DNA of 64,000 nt from Macropodus opercularis (Eukaryota; Chordata; Actinopteri; Anabantiformes; Osphronemidae): contig CM061107.1 of assembly GCA_030770545.1 (NCBI GenBank), positions 7,776,001-7,840,000 of the forward strand. Reading direction: 5' to 3'. Numbering within the stretch: the first letter of the stretch is position 1; the number at the start of each line of letters is the position of its first letter. Below are positions 52,045-63,707 of the stretch, in pieces. Made by a program: the position numbers and the translations under genes. The notes under the pieces were generated by a model. It ran no database searches. It was not told where the DNA came from and saw only the letters and a program-made list of their open reading frames with translations.

Positions 52045-52702
52045 GCTCTTCTTCGCGTGTTGCAGATGCTCAAGCTGAAAGGCGTCTGCTCGACCCGATC
52101 ATGGCCACGGTTATATTTAAATGTACCTGGCGACTCACAGACACTGACATGTTCGGCCAACAGGTTTTTGCACACTTCTATTTTCACGTTCCCCCGTTAA
52201 TCATGTTGTTCAAAAACTCGCCATTGTGTCACTATTGAATAAGTCCGTCCGGTAATGTTTCCCCAGTGCTTGTAGTTCCGCTTGTTGTTTAGGACCCTAG
52301 ATTGCGCCATTGTATTGTTGATGTGAGGAAAACGTTGCAGACTGGTTTTGTGTTTTGACCGAGAGGAAATAAACAAAGTTTAATTTCAGCAGTTATGGAA
52401 AACTGTTCAGTTTTAGCAAAGAAAAGTCTTTTAAAACATACATTTCAGTTATTTATGACCAGAGCAATTTTACATTCAAGCATCTGAAGTTGATCATTTA
52501 ACGCGCAGTGTCGTTGTTCAGTAGGTCAGCGTTAAATGATGAGCATATTACAAATGCAATGCATTTTTTAACAACAACAATGCGGCATATGATTAATTAG
52601 GTTTAGCTTTAGTCGGAGAAGTGCACGGATAAAAGTTACAATGAAGGCATTTTGTTCAATTTTGTTTCAAATTCAGATGTAATACGCCTTCTTGATGCTC
52701 AA
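52045..52702. other. C8orf33 homologue / h3.3 head-to-head interval
   Basis: The two genes diverge from this interval. It carries the promoter of the minus-strand gene, probably TATA-less (GCGCCATTG YY1-like near 52306). No further gene is seen. Confidence 0.5.
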
Positions 52703-52793
52703 CCAATCACCTTCCGTCAGGACTTGACTCTGGACCAATCCCGTAGGCGCAGGGGCGGGACTTTTATGCATTACTTCGTTTAGACTATAAATA
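52703..52793 (+). promoter_or_regulatory. h3-3: Histone H3.3 core promoter
   Basis: CCAAT boxes at 52703-52707 and 52735-52739 are spaced 32 bases apart, about three helical turns, as in NF-Y-driven promoters. A GC box GGGGCGGG follows at 52752-52759 and a TATA box TATAAATA at 52786-52793. Transcription should start near 52815-52825. The presumed non-coding first exon ends at a GTAGCT donor after 52872. Confidence 0.75.
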
Positions 52794-52814
52794 TCACCTC
52801 CCACGGTTGCTTCT

Positions 52815-54251
<1,437 letters not shown>

Positions 54252-54545
54252 ATGAGGGGATTTCAACTTTTTAGTGGGGCGGGGGTGGGACTGAGGGTTT
54301 GCTTTGTAAATCTTGAACTATTACCAGCATGTGTACAATTGAATTTGTCATTTGTAGGTCCAGATATTTTGTACTTTTATTTTTTCCTTCCCCTATACTG
54401 GTTTCCGATTTTTCTCAATTGTCTTCAGTAGAATAGATTCACATCTGTAAATGCTTAAACGTTATTTCATTGACCTTCTCAGGTTTGCAAGTGTATTTTA
54501 GAATCTGTACCTCTGTGTGCATGTCATAGGGTTTCTTGTGCTGTA

Positions 54546-54551
54546 AATAAA
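54546..54551 (+). terminator. h3-3: Polyadenylation signal of h3.3
   Basis: AATAAA about 295 bases after the stop codon, followed by a GT-rich stretch (caagttgttggcc). It fits a polyadenylated H3.3 messenger. Confidence 0.7.
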
Positions 54552-54884
54552 CTCCGCTACCTCAAGTTGTTGGCCAAAAACTTTTTCTGGATCCTTTCCC
54601 TTCAAAGAATGCACTGTTATCACACTCCCACACTAATTAAGTGAATGAACAAGTGAGGTGTATACTGCTTAGGTGAATTGGTGACACAGACAACCTGTTC
54701 AGTATTATTTTAAATTGGTACATTAACAGGAAGCAGACATTTAAATAAATGCTTTGAACCACAAGTTAATCAAGAGGCAACATATCAAAATTGTATTAAA
54801 TCCAGGCCATGGACGGATTCATTGTACCACCTTTAACATCACAAGTAATACATCCTGACATGTATACATTCGGTCTCTCGAGCA
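54552..54884. other. h3.3-uqcc4 convergent intergenic region
   Basis: A short AT-rich interval between converging genes. It holds the uqcc4 3' UTR. No gene or recognised repeat is seen. Confidence 0.6.
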
Positions 54885-55837
54885 TTAATCACATTTCTTT
54901 TGAGTTTGGGCTTCCTCTTCATTTGGAAGCAGGGTTGGTAAATGCTCATACAGCTGAGTCTCCAGTTGTCTGTCAATGTCTGTTTTCCCTCTCAGTGCAC
55001 ACCACAGAAGAAAGGCACCAGCAAACAAGCTGATGGAAAGAACTTTCCACCTGGGCTGCTGGAAGTGGCTCCCCATGGAGCGGTCAACTTTCCAGGTCTT
55101 GTGGCTGCCTTTGCTGGTTGAGAACTTGATGGGCTTGTTCACTTCATCATCTGTGGGTCCCAACCTAGCTGATCTCTGACAGCTAAGTGCCAGCGGCCGC
55201 ACACTGTTCAGTCTGAGAGAAAAAACAAGAAAATAAACAGAAAATGTCTCTTTTGCAAATTACCTGTTGGGGAAATGTTTAAATGTCATTTGCTCAGAAC
55301 ATGGTTTAATATTTCTACAATTGTATATAAATAATATATATTGCTAAAGTCTTCAAGACGTAATGGTTTCTCAAGATCTACTGTAGTTCACACTCTAAAT
55401 GTGCACACAGTATTTTAGTTGATGTGTAGACAGAACTAGGTGATAATTTATTAAATTAAATCCTTATGATGAGACGTGTGTGTGTTCAGGACTATTCACA
55501 TGTCAGAGGTCAACTCAACAAATTTTAAGGTGAACAATTCTGCTGTAGTGTGCACATATTACTGTCCAGATCACAAAATAAAAGCTGAGATTTCCCTGCC
55601 AGAAAATTACTTTGTTTGTCCGTTATAATACATTATTATTCTCCAAACATACATTAAACGAATAACAGCAACAGGTGTTTTAGTAATGAATACAGACAAA
55701 CTGACAAACATCGTTCCTATTACCCCATCACAGATATGTACTCACCTCACGGTCAAGGTAGCTTTATGGATTAATATCCCTCCATCTGCAGATACTCGTG
55801 TCAGACCGGTTAAAACTCGCCCTACTGCTGTAGACAT
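54885..55837 (-). CDS. uqcc4: Complex III assembly factor 4 (C16orf91/CCSMST1)
   Basis: Two exons, 55837-55746 and 55212-54885, join through an AG|A arginine codon into 139 residues. The N-terminal ~40 residues are basic and lack acidic clusters (MSTAVGRVLTGLTRV), like a mitochondrial presequence. The family core follows: NKPIKFSTSKGSHKTWKVDR (56-75), then PRWKVLSISLFAGAFLLWCAL, with one membrane helix at about 88-104 and a polar C-tail. This matches human C16orf91 (IEFSSSKANPHRWSV, WWKVLPLSC). Family knowledge: an inner-membrane factor acting early in ubiquinol-cytochrome c reductase assembly, at the cytochrome b stage. Length is close to the human protein. Confidence 0.92.
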
Positions 55838-56649
55838 CTCGAACGACTGATCATCTTATTCCACACCAATGCTTGTCAATGAAACTGTAGGGTTTCTTTT
55901 CAAATGCTCTCCGGTCAGGTCATGTAACCACGCGTGTGCAACCTTGAATACCCTCCGCTGCAGCTGTGAATGAACGTTCCGCCAACACAAGATTAATCCA
56001 AGAGATTTGTCTCGCTACCAAAAAAGAACGTTTTAGTCCTGTTTTAGGCATCTGTGGACTTTACCTGCCAGCAATGTTAACTGGATTGAATTGAAACGTA
56101 ATAGTACTGTTTCTAAAATTAGAGTAAATCTTTCTTGTTTCTTGATTACTTGTTTGTTTGATTTATCTTACATCACAGCTTAATTTTTAAGCTAAACTAG
56201 AGCTTTTGGTTACACAACATAATAAATCATTGATTTCTGAGTTCACGTCTTGATTTATTTATGTTTAGAATTCACATTGAAGCACGCTTTTTACTAAGGG
56301 TCTTTGAATCACTCACACGTAGACCAATCACATCGCAAAAGGAGAAACCGTCCAATCACACCTCATTTTGGCCGAATCACTTCCTGGTGAGCTCCCATGC
56401 TTGTGTGCTTTCAGGATTCAGCACGTTTTCTCCCCGGTTAAGTACGTTTATAATTTTAAATACTAACAGTATGATACAAACCGTGATTATCCATAATTCA
56501 ATGGCGACAGTGTGTTTTTGTGCATTCATATTGGGTTGTATTCTAATTTAATGTTTTCTTCGATTTCCCCATACTCACATTTCAACTGTCTGTGTTAATA
56601 CCAGCTATTAACGCACGTCATTGTTTTGTTTGTAGGAATACATTGTGTT
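55838..56649. promoter_or_regulatory. Bidirectional promoter region, uqcc4 / C7orf50 homologue
   Basis: Head-to-head start codons are about 0.8 kb apart. Two CCAAT boxes on the plus strand (56324-56328 and 56352-56356, 28 bases apart) are followed by an ETS-like ACTTCCTGG near 56379. A possible untranslated C7orf50 exon ends at a GTTAAGT donor near 56437. The coding exon acceptor TTTGTAG ends at 56635. Confidence 0.45.
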
Positions 56650-59600
56650 ATGGCTAAAGACGAATATGTGAAGTCACAATCAAATTCTTCTAAAAGGAAG
56701 AAGTTGAGTTCACTTACCAAGGAGGTTTGTGAAGAAGAAATAATGGACACTGAAGTGAAGAAGAAAAGAAAAAGGCTAGACAAAGAGGTAAGTGGCACAA
56801 TCCGTGGTTCCCATGTCTGTCTTGGACTGAGACCACTCTCACAATAACAAAACTGTTTATATCATCCAGGAGCATCCAGTACAAATCTCAGACACAACAG
56901 ACGGTAAAAAACATGAAAAGGACAAGAAACACAAAAAGAAACAAGTGAAAGCTCAAATGCAACAAAATGAGGTAAGAATGCGATCACATATTGTTGTGAG
57001 CTTTTTATTTCTCAGCCTTTTCTCAGTGGTCTGCTGGGCTCTGACAGCTGATTTGTGTCGCTGTGAGAGTTTCTGTCTGTCAAGATTAGTTATTAGTTGA
57101 TGCAGTTTACACCATATGATTTTCCACCACAATTGGATTCTTTTCTTTTATATTGTCCAACTTTTATTGACAGCAGCAGCAAAATATGTCACATTTCCTG
57201 TGTCACATAGTGGATGTGTTTTTTTTGTGTCTAGCGAAACAGTTTGTAGGAGGTTGCTGGAGCATAAACGTGTGAACTGGCTCGGTCTGTCACATTTTAC
57301 ATGGCTGCATGTGTTTACTGCTGGTACATAGTCGGATTTTCCTGTGATTGACCTATGTTTAGTCCATTTACCCTTCTGTTGGAGGAAAACCCTCATTTTA
57401 ACTTTGAAGGTTTCCCCGAGGAAGCTGTAGATCAGTGGGTTCAGGCAGCTGTTAGAAAAGGCAGCCAGCCTTACAGCATGACCTGTCAGGGGGTAGTCCT
57501 GCCACAGTGTGCTGCCACCTGTGTTGCCCCTCAAGAGGTGAATACTGACAAACACATTCTCCGGAAGCCAGCAGAAAAAGAAGACCAGAACAGCTGCCGA
57601 GATCATATGCAGGGCTTTCTGCCTGCCAGGCCTCTGCTGGGCACCAACTTGCTCCCTCTGGCTCTGCAGGAGTACTTTGGCTATTCTCCAGTAGCACAGG
57701 GCCAGGATGCAGAAAGGTAGCAAGAAACCCAGCATCACCTCCAGCCACAGAATCTGCGTCACGTTGGCAAAGCAGAAGTGGATTTCTCCGGCGTGTTGCA
57801 CCTGAGCTATCGCAAAAGGCAACAGGGTGAGCAAAGACGAAGACGCCCAGATGAGGCAGCAGGTGAGGCGTGCCCGCGGCATGCTGCGACCCATGAATCC
57901 AGTCAGGGAAACGTACCGGTCAAAGCTCATCCAGGTTAAGAAGAAGACACTGCTGTACATGTTGACCTGCTGGAAAAGGTTCATAAATGTGCAAAGGCCA
58001 ACCTTGTCGTAGTACCCCTGCTTCAGGTTGAACACCTCGATCACAGAATCGGCCACAAGGATGAGGTCAGCAACAGCAAGGTTAACAAAGTAAAGATCTG
58101 GGACTGTCAAGCGTCCGCTGTGATCCAGGTTGACTGCTAGGATGAGGATATTCCCAATTAAGCCCACAGGGAACAGGAATATGGTGTAGAGGCTGGACAG
58201 GATGAGGCCAATAATGTACTGCTGATGGTTCTCTGAAGCCGCCTGCAGATATCCTGCAGAGACCACTACATGACTGCCATTTATCTGTACCGTGGAGTTA
58301 TACTCCATGATTACCCTGTAGTCCGTGTACATTGTGTTGTCCATATTACATTGTAGCCTTTGTATTGCGCTAGTGTTTGTGGTGGCGAACCATTAGGTTT
58401 TCATAGATGTTCGTTCTCTGAGCATTGTCAGCCCCTGTTGAGTCTGAGGTGCCATCTGTTTCCTCTTGCTGCACTGTGGTCGTCTTGGAGAGACAGAAGA
58501 GCTGATGCCCACTATTTGTTCTAGGCAGAAAGGGAAAGCCCAGTAAGTCAACAGCTTGTTTTCAGCTGCTTTTCTTGCAGATGTTGACGCTGAAGACATC
58601 CTAGCTTGGAATTCGGTGCACTTTAGCAACCTTTCTCAGTACAACAGGCAATACTGTATACTTGGGTCTCTTTTCTGTAGTGTGTATTGGTGTTGTAGAG
58701 TAAATTTTTAAATGGTAAAATATAAACATACTATAAACCCAAAAGAACTTTCCAATATTTTCTGAGGGTACGTGTCTATAAGCTTTGCACACCTGGGTTT
58801 GGGTAGTTTATCCCATTCTTCCTGGCAGATCGTCTCAAGCTCCATCAGACTCAGTGGTGATAGTGTGTGAACTGCCATCTATACGCAGTGTCCAGTAACA
58901 ACGTCAAAACATATCTTAGAAATGAAAATTAAAAAACATTTACAAAATATTTCAGTTAATCATTTATTAATTATGCTGTGCATCTATAAATATATTTTGT
59001 GTGTCTATGATTCGTCAAACATATGATGATGCACAGCATGGCAGACAGACACAGTCAAATATGCAGTACTTTTAGTTTATCATGGCTTTTTCTGTCTTCA
59101 GGAGTCTTGTAGTTTACACCTAATTGTAATAGTGGTGGTCGGACCTTTAAGCCATCGACCATGGTTTTGATTTGTTTTTCTTTTGTTTCCTGAAATTTTT
59201 TCACTTCTTCTAACCTAAAAAAAGCTTTCTAATAGTTGTTATGCAGTTTTTTTGTTATAAATTGTTGGTAAAGGTTTTTTAGAATCTGCTGAAACCATAA
59301 AACATCGGATAGCATAATACCGAACGTATTGACAAAAGTAGCTTTACCTTACCTAAGCGTCCTGGCTGCTGTGTGTCTGGTCCTCCCTGTCCTTTGACTG
59401 TGAAAGCTCATGTCACATTAGTGTAGAACAGTGTGAACCGCCACCCACCACAGCGAGAAACACAAACACATCATGTGGGTGCACGCAAGCACAAGTGAAA
59501 TAGTGTCTTTTAAGCCAGACTTAAATCCCAAGTTTGATTTTTGTCAGATTCAATTTCATTCTTTGACGTTTATTTCATTACTTCATATTTACATTTTAGC

Positions 59601-62600
59601 ATATTTATTTTGAAAACACAGATCCTGAAGTTTGCATACAGTTTACACTCACTGGCCACTTGTACAGCTATACCATAAGATTTAATGGATGCTGGGGCAA
59701 ATGCTTTATTTAAGAGGTGTTTTAATATTTCCTCATTTATATACACAGGGTGGTCACAACATTTAAACACACCTATTAACACCTTTACAAATATTATAGT
59801 TGTACCTAATAAAATGGCCAGTGGGTGTTTTGTATAATGTAAAAATATATAAATATGGGAGTCAGGGGACATTTAGCAATAACAGACATAACATGTCACA
59901 TAACAACATATTTACACAAAACAAAATGAAGACAGGACAGTCTAAACTCGCTGTTTCTTATTTTAGATAGATTTAAATTACAAGAAGAATTTTCTGTAAT
60001 GGCACCTTTAATTTTGGGGGGATTTGCAGAGGTTTTCCCAGGTGCTTTGTCTTGTGCAAAACATGTTTAGTAAAATAGTTTTTTTAAGTAAAAGAAATTA
60101 GAAAACAGAACATTTTCAAAATACTTTTGTGAACTGTAGACATGTATGTGAAAAAGCTACACAGCCACTTAAAATGGCAAAAGCTTGTTAAAACTCTGAT
60201 TTAGAAATGAATACATCAGACCTCAAAGGCCTTTAATATGGTTCTTCAGAAGAGTCTTTCTCTATGTCCTGCAGTGTGTCTGCAATCTCAATGTGTGGAG
60301 CTATGATGTTTCTGTTCTGCTGTGGCCGCCCTGGCCTTTGACAGCAGTCCCTTAGCTGGCGAAACGCTTGGTGGAGGCTGTCTCGACACGGCCTGCGGAC
60401 GGTCAGCACGAGCAGGAGACTGGCACTGCTTCCTGAGAACAAGACAAACTCAGCCACCGTCTGAAACGCGTGCTCTAGAGGGCTCGGCTCCCTCGTTGTC
60501 CGCAGTTGTGCTCCTCTCACTAGCGCTATGTTGTAGAAGAGCAAACAGAAAAACATGACCCCAGTCACTGTCAGGAACATCGGACCCTCCTCAGAGCCTG
60601 AAAGAAAGCGTCCTTTAGATTTCCACTGCCGGACACAGCCAACTGTCAGCAGTCCCATCTGGAGGCCGTAAGGAGTCAAAAAAACCAGGCACATCTTAGC
60701 TGCTGCATATGAAACACCGGCGTGGTGTGGATCCATAATACATGTAGGGTGTTCTTGCAGACCATCGCCTGTTCCTCGAAGCCCCGCCAGCAGCAGACAG
60801 ATCAGAAGAGACGATACCATCACCAGAGCACCACAAACCCTTGGCTTCCGCAGCAGGGTGTGGGATGGTGGATCAAAGGTTAGGACATAAGCCATGAGCA
60901 CTAAGACCAGCAGGCCGCACAGGGAGGCCATGTTGATGAAGAAGGAGAGAGCAGCACAGCCAAGAGCTGTGGTTCTCAAGTAGTTCGGTCTCCAGGCCAC
61001 AATATGGAGAGAGAGGAGCAGGAGCAGCAGCTGGAAGCTACAGAAGACCCAGAGCAGACATTCAAGCCAGGCCAGACGCCTCTGGGCTCTGTAGGTCTGC
61101 AGAAAGCTGTAGAGCAGGAAACAGCCTGCGACGAAGCCCAGCGTTGCTAAAAAACTGTAGAAGTAATTTGCTCTTGAGGTTATGTCGTTGGCTGCAATTT
61201 CTAACGGAAGGGTGGGGGCGACTCCTGAAGTGGATGTGTTCACAGTGGTCGCGTTCACGGTAAAGCTGGTCGAGCTGTTTGGCACCGGCGGCGTACTGCT
61301 CTGGTTAGACTGAAAAGCAACAGAGATAACACCAGCAGACGAAGTCATCACTTTGGATTTCTCACTTTCTGTTCATCCTCCCAGCATGAACAGAAATCAG
61401 AAACAGAAATGTCTGCAAAACTCTCATTATGTTATTATGAACATTTGTCATGTGGAAAATGAATTTCATTCTAGAAAGCCAAACAAGTTTTATAAGTTCT
61501 GTGCAGTGCTGCTTGTAGAAATACACAGACCTGTCACTATTTTCAGTAACAGTGTTTACTACTGTTCACCCTGCAAAGCATTTAATGGGTTTTCCACAGG
61601 AACCTTACAACACGTTGCCCATTTCCTTCCTTAATTAGCAGAGAGTTTGAAATTGAAAATCGTATTTAACGTGCCACAGTGCTACCTGGAAGTGACAAGA
61701 GCTCAGCTACTCTCCCTCTTTACTCGCTGCGACTTCAGTCTGTAGGCCACACTTTGTCTGCTGCTCTTTGAGGAACTGCCTGCTCGGCGAAAACACATTT
61801 CCACTTACCATGTCTGCTGTGGTCACTTGCTCCTCCGATCGTATTATCTCCGTGAGCCTGTTGCTGCCGATTAAAGGTTTGAAATGATGCTGGTTGCATG
61901 GACCGAGCGCTCACTGTGGGCTTTCTTATTTCGGTGGCAGTACCCCGCCAGCATACTTTCAGAATGACTTTGTGGCCACGTGATCTAAATCTTTTCCTGC
62001 CCTCCCTTTTTTCATCACCGTGCTGAACGATGCTCACCGAGTATACTGCGTCCTCTGTTTAGCTTCTCCTGACCGTTAATTGCAGTGTTAAATCCAGCTT
62101 TGTTTTAATGTAGCGATGAACCACAGCAGGCAAATGAGAAGACTGAAATGTAGTTTATACTTTTGTTCAGAATATACTTTCTTATGTTTTTTGTGGATCC
62201 TATTTATGATGGAAACATACCTAAACATGTGGTCAATCATAAACATTACAGGGTTTTTTTCCACCACAGTAAACTTCACCACACCTCATAAAGACATGCA
62301 TTGTTGACCTTGTGCTGTAGATGGGAAATGTCTCTATGAAACAGGAAGTGATCTAGACCCAAGAAGTGCACAAAGTTATGTTTTCACAGTCGAGTGCAGC
62401 AAAATTACACGTTTAGTTTTTTTTAAAATATATATTTATTATATTTTTTCAAAATGTACAGGACAACAAACGTCAGGAAATGGTTTGTAATATACAAAAA
62501 CAGTACAACATTCAAAGCATGTTTAATTATAGTTATACAGGATTATACAGGAATACAGATGATGATAAGGGTCTAAAAAGGAAGCGCTGTTGGTGGAGAT

Positions 62601-63707
62601 AACTCTCAAAAGCCTTTGTTTTGCTCTGGTGTGACAGATTTCAGATCCAGCTGATCAACCAGTGGCGCTGGAGGCAGAGGAGGAGTTGAGTCCTGAGGAG
62701 AAACGGGTCCTAGAGAGGAAGATGAAGAAAATCCTGAAAAAGGAAGAGAAGTGGAGGCTAAAGGAAGCAGGAGAGACTCCACAGAAGACTGAAGCACCTG
62801 GACCAAGTGCATCTGAGCAGGCCCTAGATTACCTCACCTGGTACGAGCCAATGCCTGTCACTGTCTACACTAGTTGGTTTATGTGTATCCACTTAAGCAA
62901 GGACTTAAAAGTAACAAATGTCTGACTTTGTGTCTCCACACAATCACTTGTAGTTGTTGAAGTGCTGCTATTTGCTTAGGATATTGTTTATCACCTGCTA
63001 CAGTATATGTGTTTTTCAAATTAGCTCCTGTAGTATCACCCGCACTTACCACGTACAGTCATGGGTTTTTTTTTTCTTTCTCTGCAGCTGGGCTGAAAAG
63101 CGAAGACAGTGGAAGTTCCAGAAGACAAGGCAGACGTGGTTACTGCAGCACATGTTTGACTCAGACAAGGTAAAATGTCTGTGACTGTTCTGTGAAGGAG
63201 GGGTTTAAAGTCTTCCTCTCTCAGAAAAACTCTCTCATCTCCACTGAAAATATTTCATGACATGGTTTTAGAACATTTATCAAACGCTATGGTAAAGCTT
63301 TACGTTTTTCATTTTCTTTTTTTTTATTGTAAATCAGATTTTAGAGCCAATATTTTTCACTGCCTTAGAATACGTTACAAGGTGCTCTCTTTATTCGTGC
63401 TACTTAATATTCAAATAACTGTAGATGTTTGTTTACTTAGATTGTTAAAGATTGACTATAATGTGTAAAAGAATGGACAGAAAATAAGAAAAACGCAGTA
63501 ATAACAGCCAATTAATACTTTTTTAAGATTCCAGATGAGAAGTTTTCCGTGCTGCTACAGTACCTGGAGGGACTCCGTGGAGGAGCAAGGGACACAACAG
63601 TGCAGAAGGCCTTAGCGCTGGTTGAAGAGTTGGGACAGGCACCAGATGATGCAGTTGTCCAGCAGAGGGCACACAGAGCCAGAGAAGTTATTCAGATGCT
63701 TTCCTGA
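56650..63707 (+). CDS. C7orf50: C7orf50 homologue (DUF2373 protein)
   Basis: Five coding exons, 56650-56787, 56870-56971, 62638-62840, 63088-63169 and 63528-63707, join to 234 residues. The N-terminal third is highly charged and lysine-rich (SSKRKKLSS, VKKKRKRLDKE, KKHEKDKKHKKKQ), as expected for nucleolar targeting. The conserved C-terminal half reads LDYLTCWAEKRRQWKFQKTR, QTWLLQHMFDSDK, then VLLQYLEGLRGGAR and VQKALALVEEL, aligned by eye with human C7orf50 (WAQKHKNWRFQKTRQTWLL). The family is thought to be an RNA-associated nucleolar factor; its molecular role is not established to my knowledge. The intron at 56972-62637 holds two receptor genes on the opposite strand, an arrangement reminiscent of human C7orf50 with GPR146 and GPER1. 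Confidence 0.94.
57148..58344 (-). CDS. gper1: G protein-coupled estrogen receptor 1
   Basis: One uninterrupted 398-codon frame, antisense inside the C7orf50 homologue's large intron. Human GPER1 is 375 residues. Class A landmarks are intact: TM1 GNILIL (Asn65), TM2 LAVADL (Asp93), DRY at 142-144 (MSFDRYVSL), TM6 FFFCWLPENVF (CWLP 258-261), TM7 NPLIY (302-306), and Cys118/Cys191 for the TM3-ECL2 disulphide. N-glycosylation sequons occur at Asn16 and Asn22. IEVFNL and VNMYSSVFFLTWMSFDRY are near-identical to human. Family knowledge: responds to estradiol through Gs and EGFR transactivation and helps keep fish oocytes in meiotic arrest. Beyond about residue 325 the C-tail is longer than and unlike mammalian GPER1. 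Methionines at 5 and 13 are alternative starts. Confidence 0.95.
   Translation of the reverse strand: MDNTMYTDYRVIMEYNSTVQINGSHVVVSAGYLQAASENHQQYIIGLILSSLYTIFLFPVGLIGNILILAVNLDHSGRLTVPDLYFVNLAVADLILVADSVIEVFNLKQGYYDKVGLCTFMNLFQQVNMYSSVFFLTWMSFDRYVSLTGFMGRSMPRARLTCCLIWASSSLLTLLPFAIAQVQHAGEIHFCFANVTQILWLEVMLGFLLPFCILALCYWRIAKVLLQSQREQVGAQQRPGRQKALHMISAAVLVFFFCWLPENVFVSIHLLRGNTGGSTLWQDYPLTGHAVRLAAFSNSCLNPLIYSFLGETFKVKMRVFLQQKGKWTKHRSITGKSDYVPAVNTCSHVKCDRPSQFTRLCSSNLLQTVSLDTKKTHPLCDTGNVTYFAAAVNKSWTI
58345..60232. other. Interval between gper1 and the orphan receptor
   Basis: This lies within the C7orf50-homologue intron. It probably contains gper1 5' leader sequence on the minus strand near 58345-58650, AT-rich DNA, and a short MITE-like element at 59645-59828. 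No further protein gene is recognised. Confidence 0.6.
59645..59828. mobile_element. MITE-like element with CACTGGCCA termini
   Basis: The left end acactcactggccactt (59645-59661) is mirrored by aaaatggccagtgggtgt (59811-59828), giving imperfect terminal inverted repeats of about 17 bases around 150 bases of AT-rich filler. The right end, read in reverse, gives CACCCACTGGCCATTTTATTAGGTAC, close to a sequence very widespread in fish genomes (CACTGGCCACTTTATTAGGTAC). It is therefore probably a non-autonomous DNA element copy, degraded at the left end. No coding capacity. Target-site duplication is unclear. Confidence 0.6.
60233..61351 (-). CDS. Orphan seven-transmembrane receptor-like protein
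   Basis: An uninterrupted 372-codon frame, antisense in the same intron as gper1. Residues 1-58 are Ser/Thr/Pro-rich with four N-glycosylation sequons (Asn16, 25, 33, 38) and no obvious signal peptide. Seven hydrophobic segments follow at about 62-84, 97-119, 133-158, 173-191, 213-240, 257-279 and 296-318, then an amphipathic helix-8-like RRPCRDSLHQAFRQLRDCC and a 30-residue tail. Cys132 (start of TM3) and Cys204 (ECL2) could form the usual class A disulphide. DRY is replaced by YVLTFDPP at the end of TM3, and NPxxY is absent from TM7 (SGSSASLLLVLTV). I could not assign a named family. It does not align by eye with GPR146, its expected positional neighbour. Ligand and coupling are unknown. 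Confidence 0.85.
   Translation of the reverse strand: MMTSSAGVISVAFQSNQSSTPPVPNSSTSFTVNATTVNTSTSGVAPTLPLEIAANDITSRANYFYSFLATLGFVAGCFLLYSFLQTYRAQRRLAWLECLLWVFCSFQLLLLLLSLHIVAWRPNYLRTTALGCAALSFFINMASLCGLLVLVLMAYVLTFDPPSHTLLRKPRVCGALVMVSSLLICLLLAGLRGTGDGLQEHPTCIMDPHHAGVSYAAAKMCLVFLTPYGLQMGLLTVGCVRQWKSKGRFLSGSEEGPMFLTVTGVMFFCLLFYNIALVRGAQLRTTREPSPLEHAFQTVAEFVLFSGSSASLLLVLTVRRPCRDSLHQAFRQLRDCCQRPGRPQQNRNIIAPHIEIADTLQDIEKDSSEEPY
61352..62637. other. Interval between orphan receptor and C7orf50-homologue exon 3
   Basis: Remaining intron sequence. It includes the presumed 5' leader and promoter of the orphan receptor on the minus strand (a more CpG-containing part lies around 61730-62050) and AT-rich DNA near 62410-62460. 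Short open frames match nothing known. Confidence 0.55.
63659..63671 (+). promoter_or_regulatory. CTCF-type core motif inside an exon
   Basis: CCAGCAGAGGGCA, identical to the copy at 3985-3997 and in the same orientation. It overlaps the last coding exon of the C7orf50 homologue, so the match may be partly a by-product of coding constraint (VQQRAH). Confidence 0.35.

Noticed and set aside
60233..61351. Assignment of the second nested receptor as GPR146
   Set aside because: The position would fit, but TM3, TM6 and TM7 do not resemble GPR146 and the class A motifs are missing.
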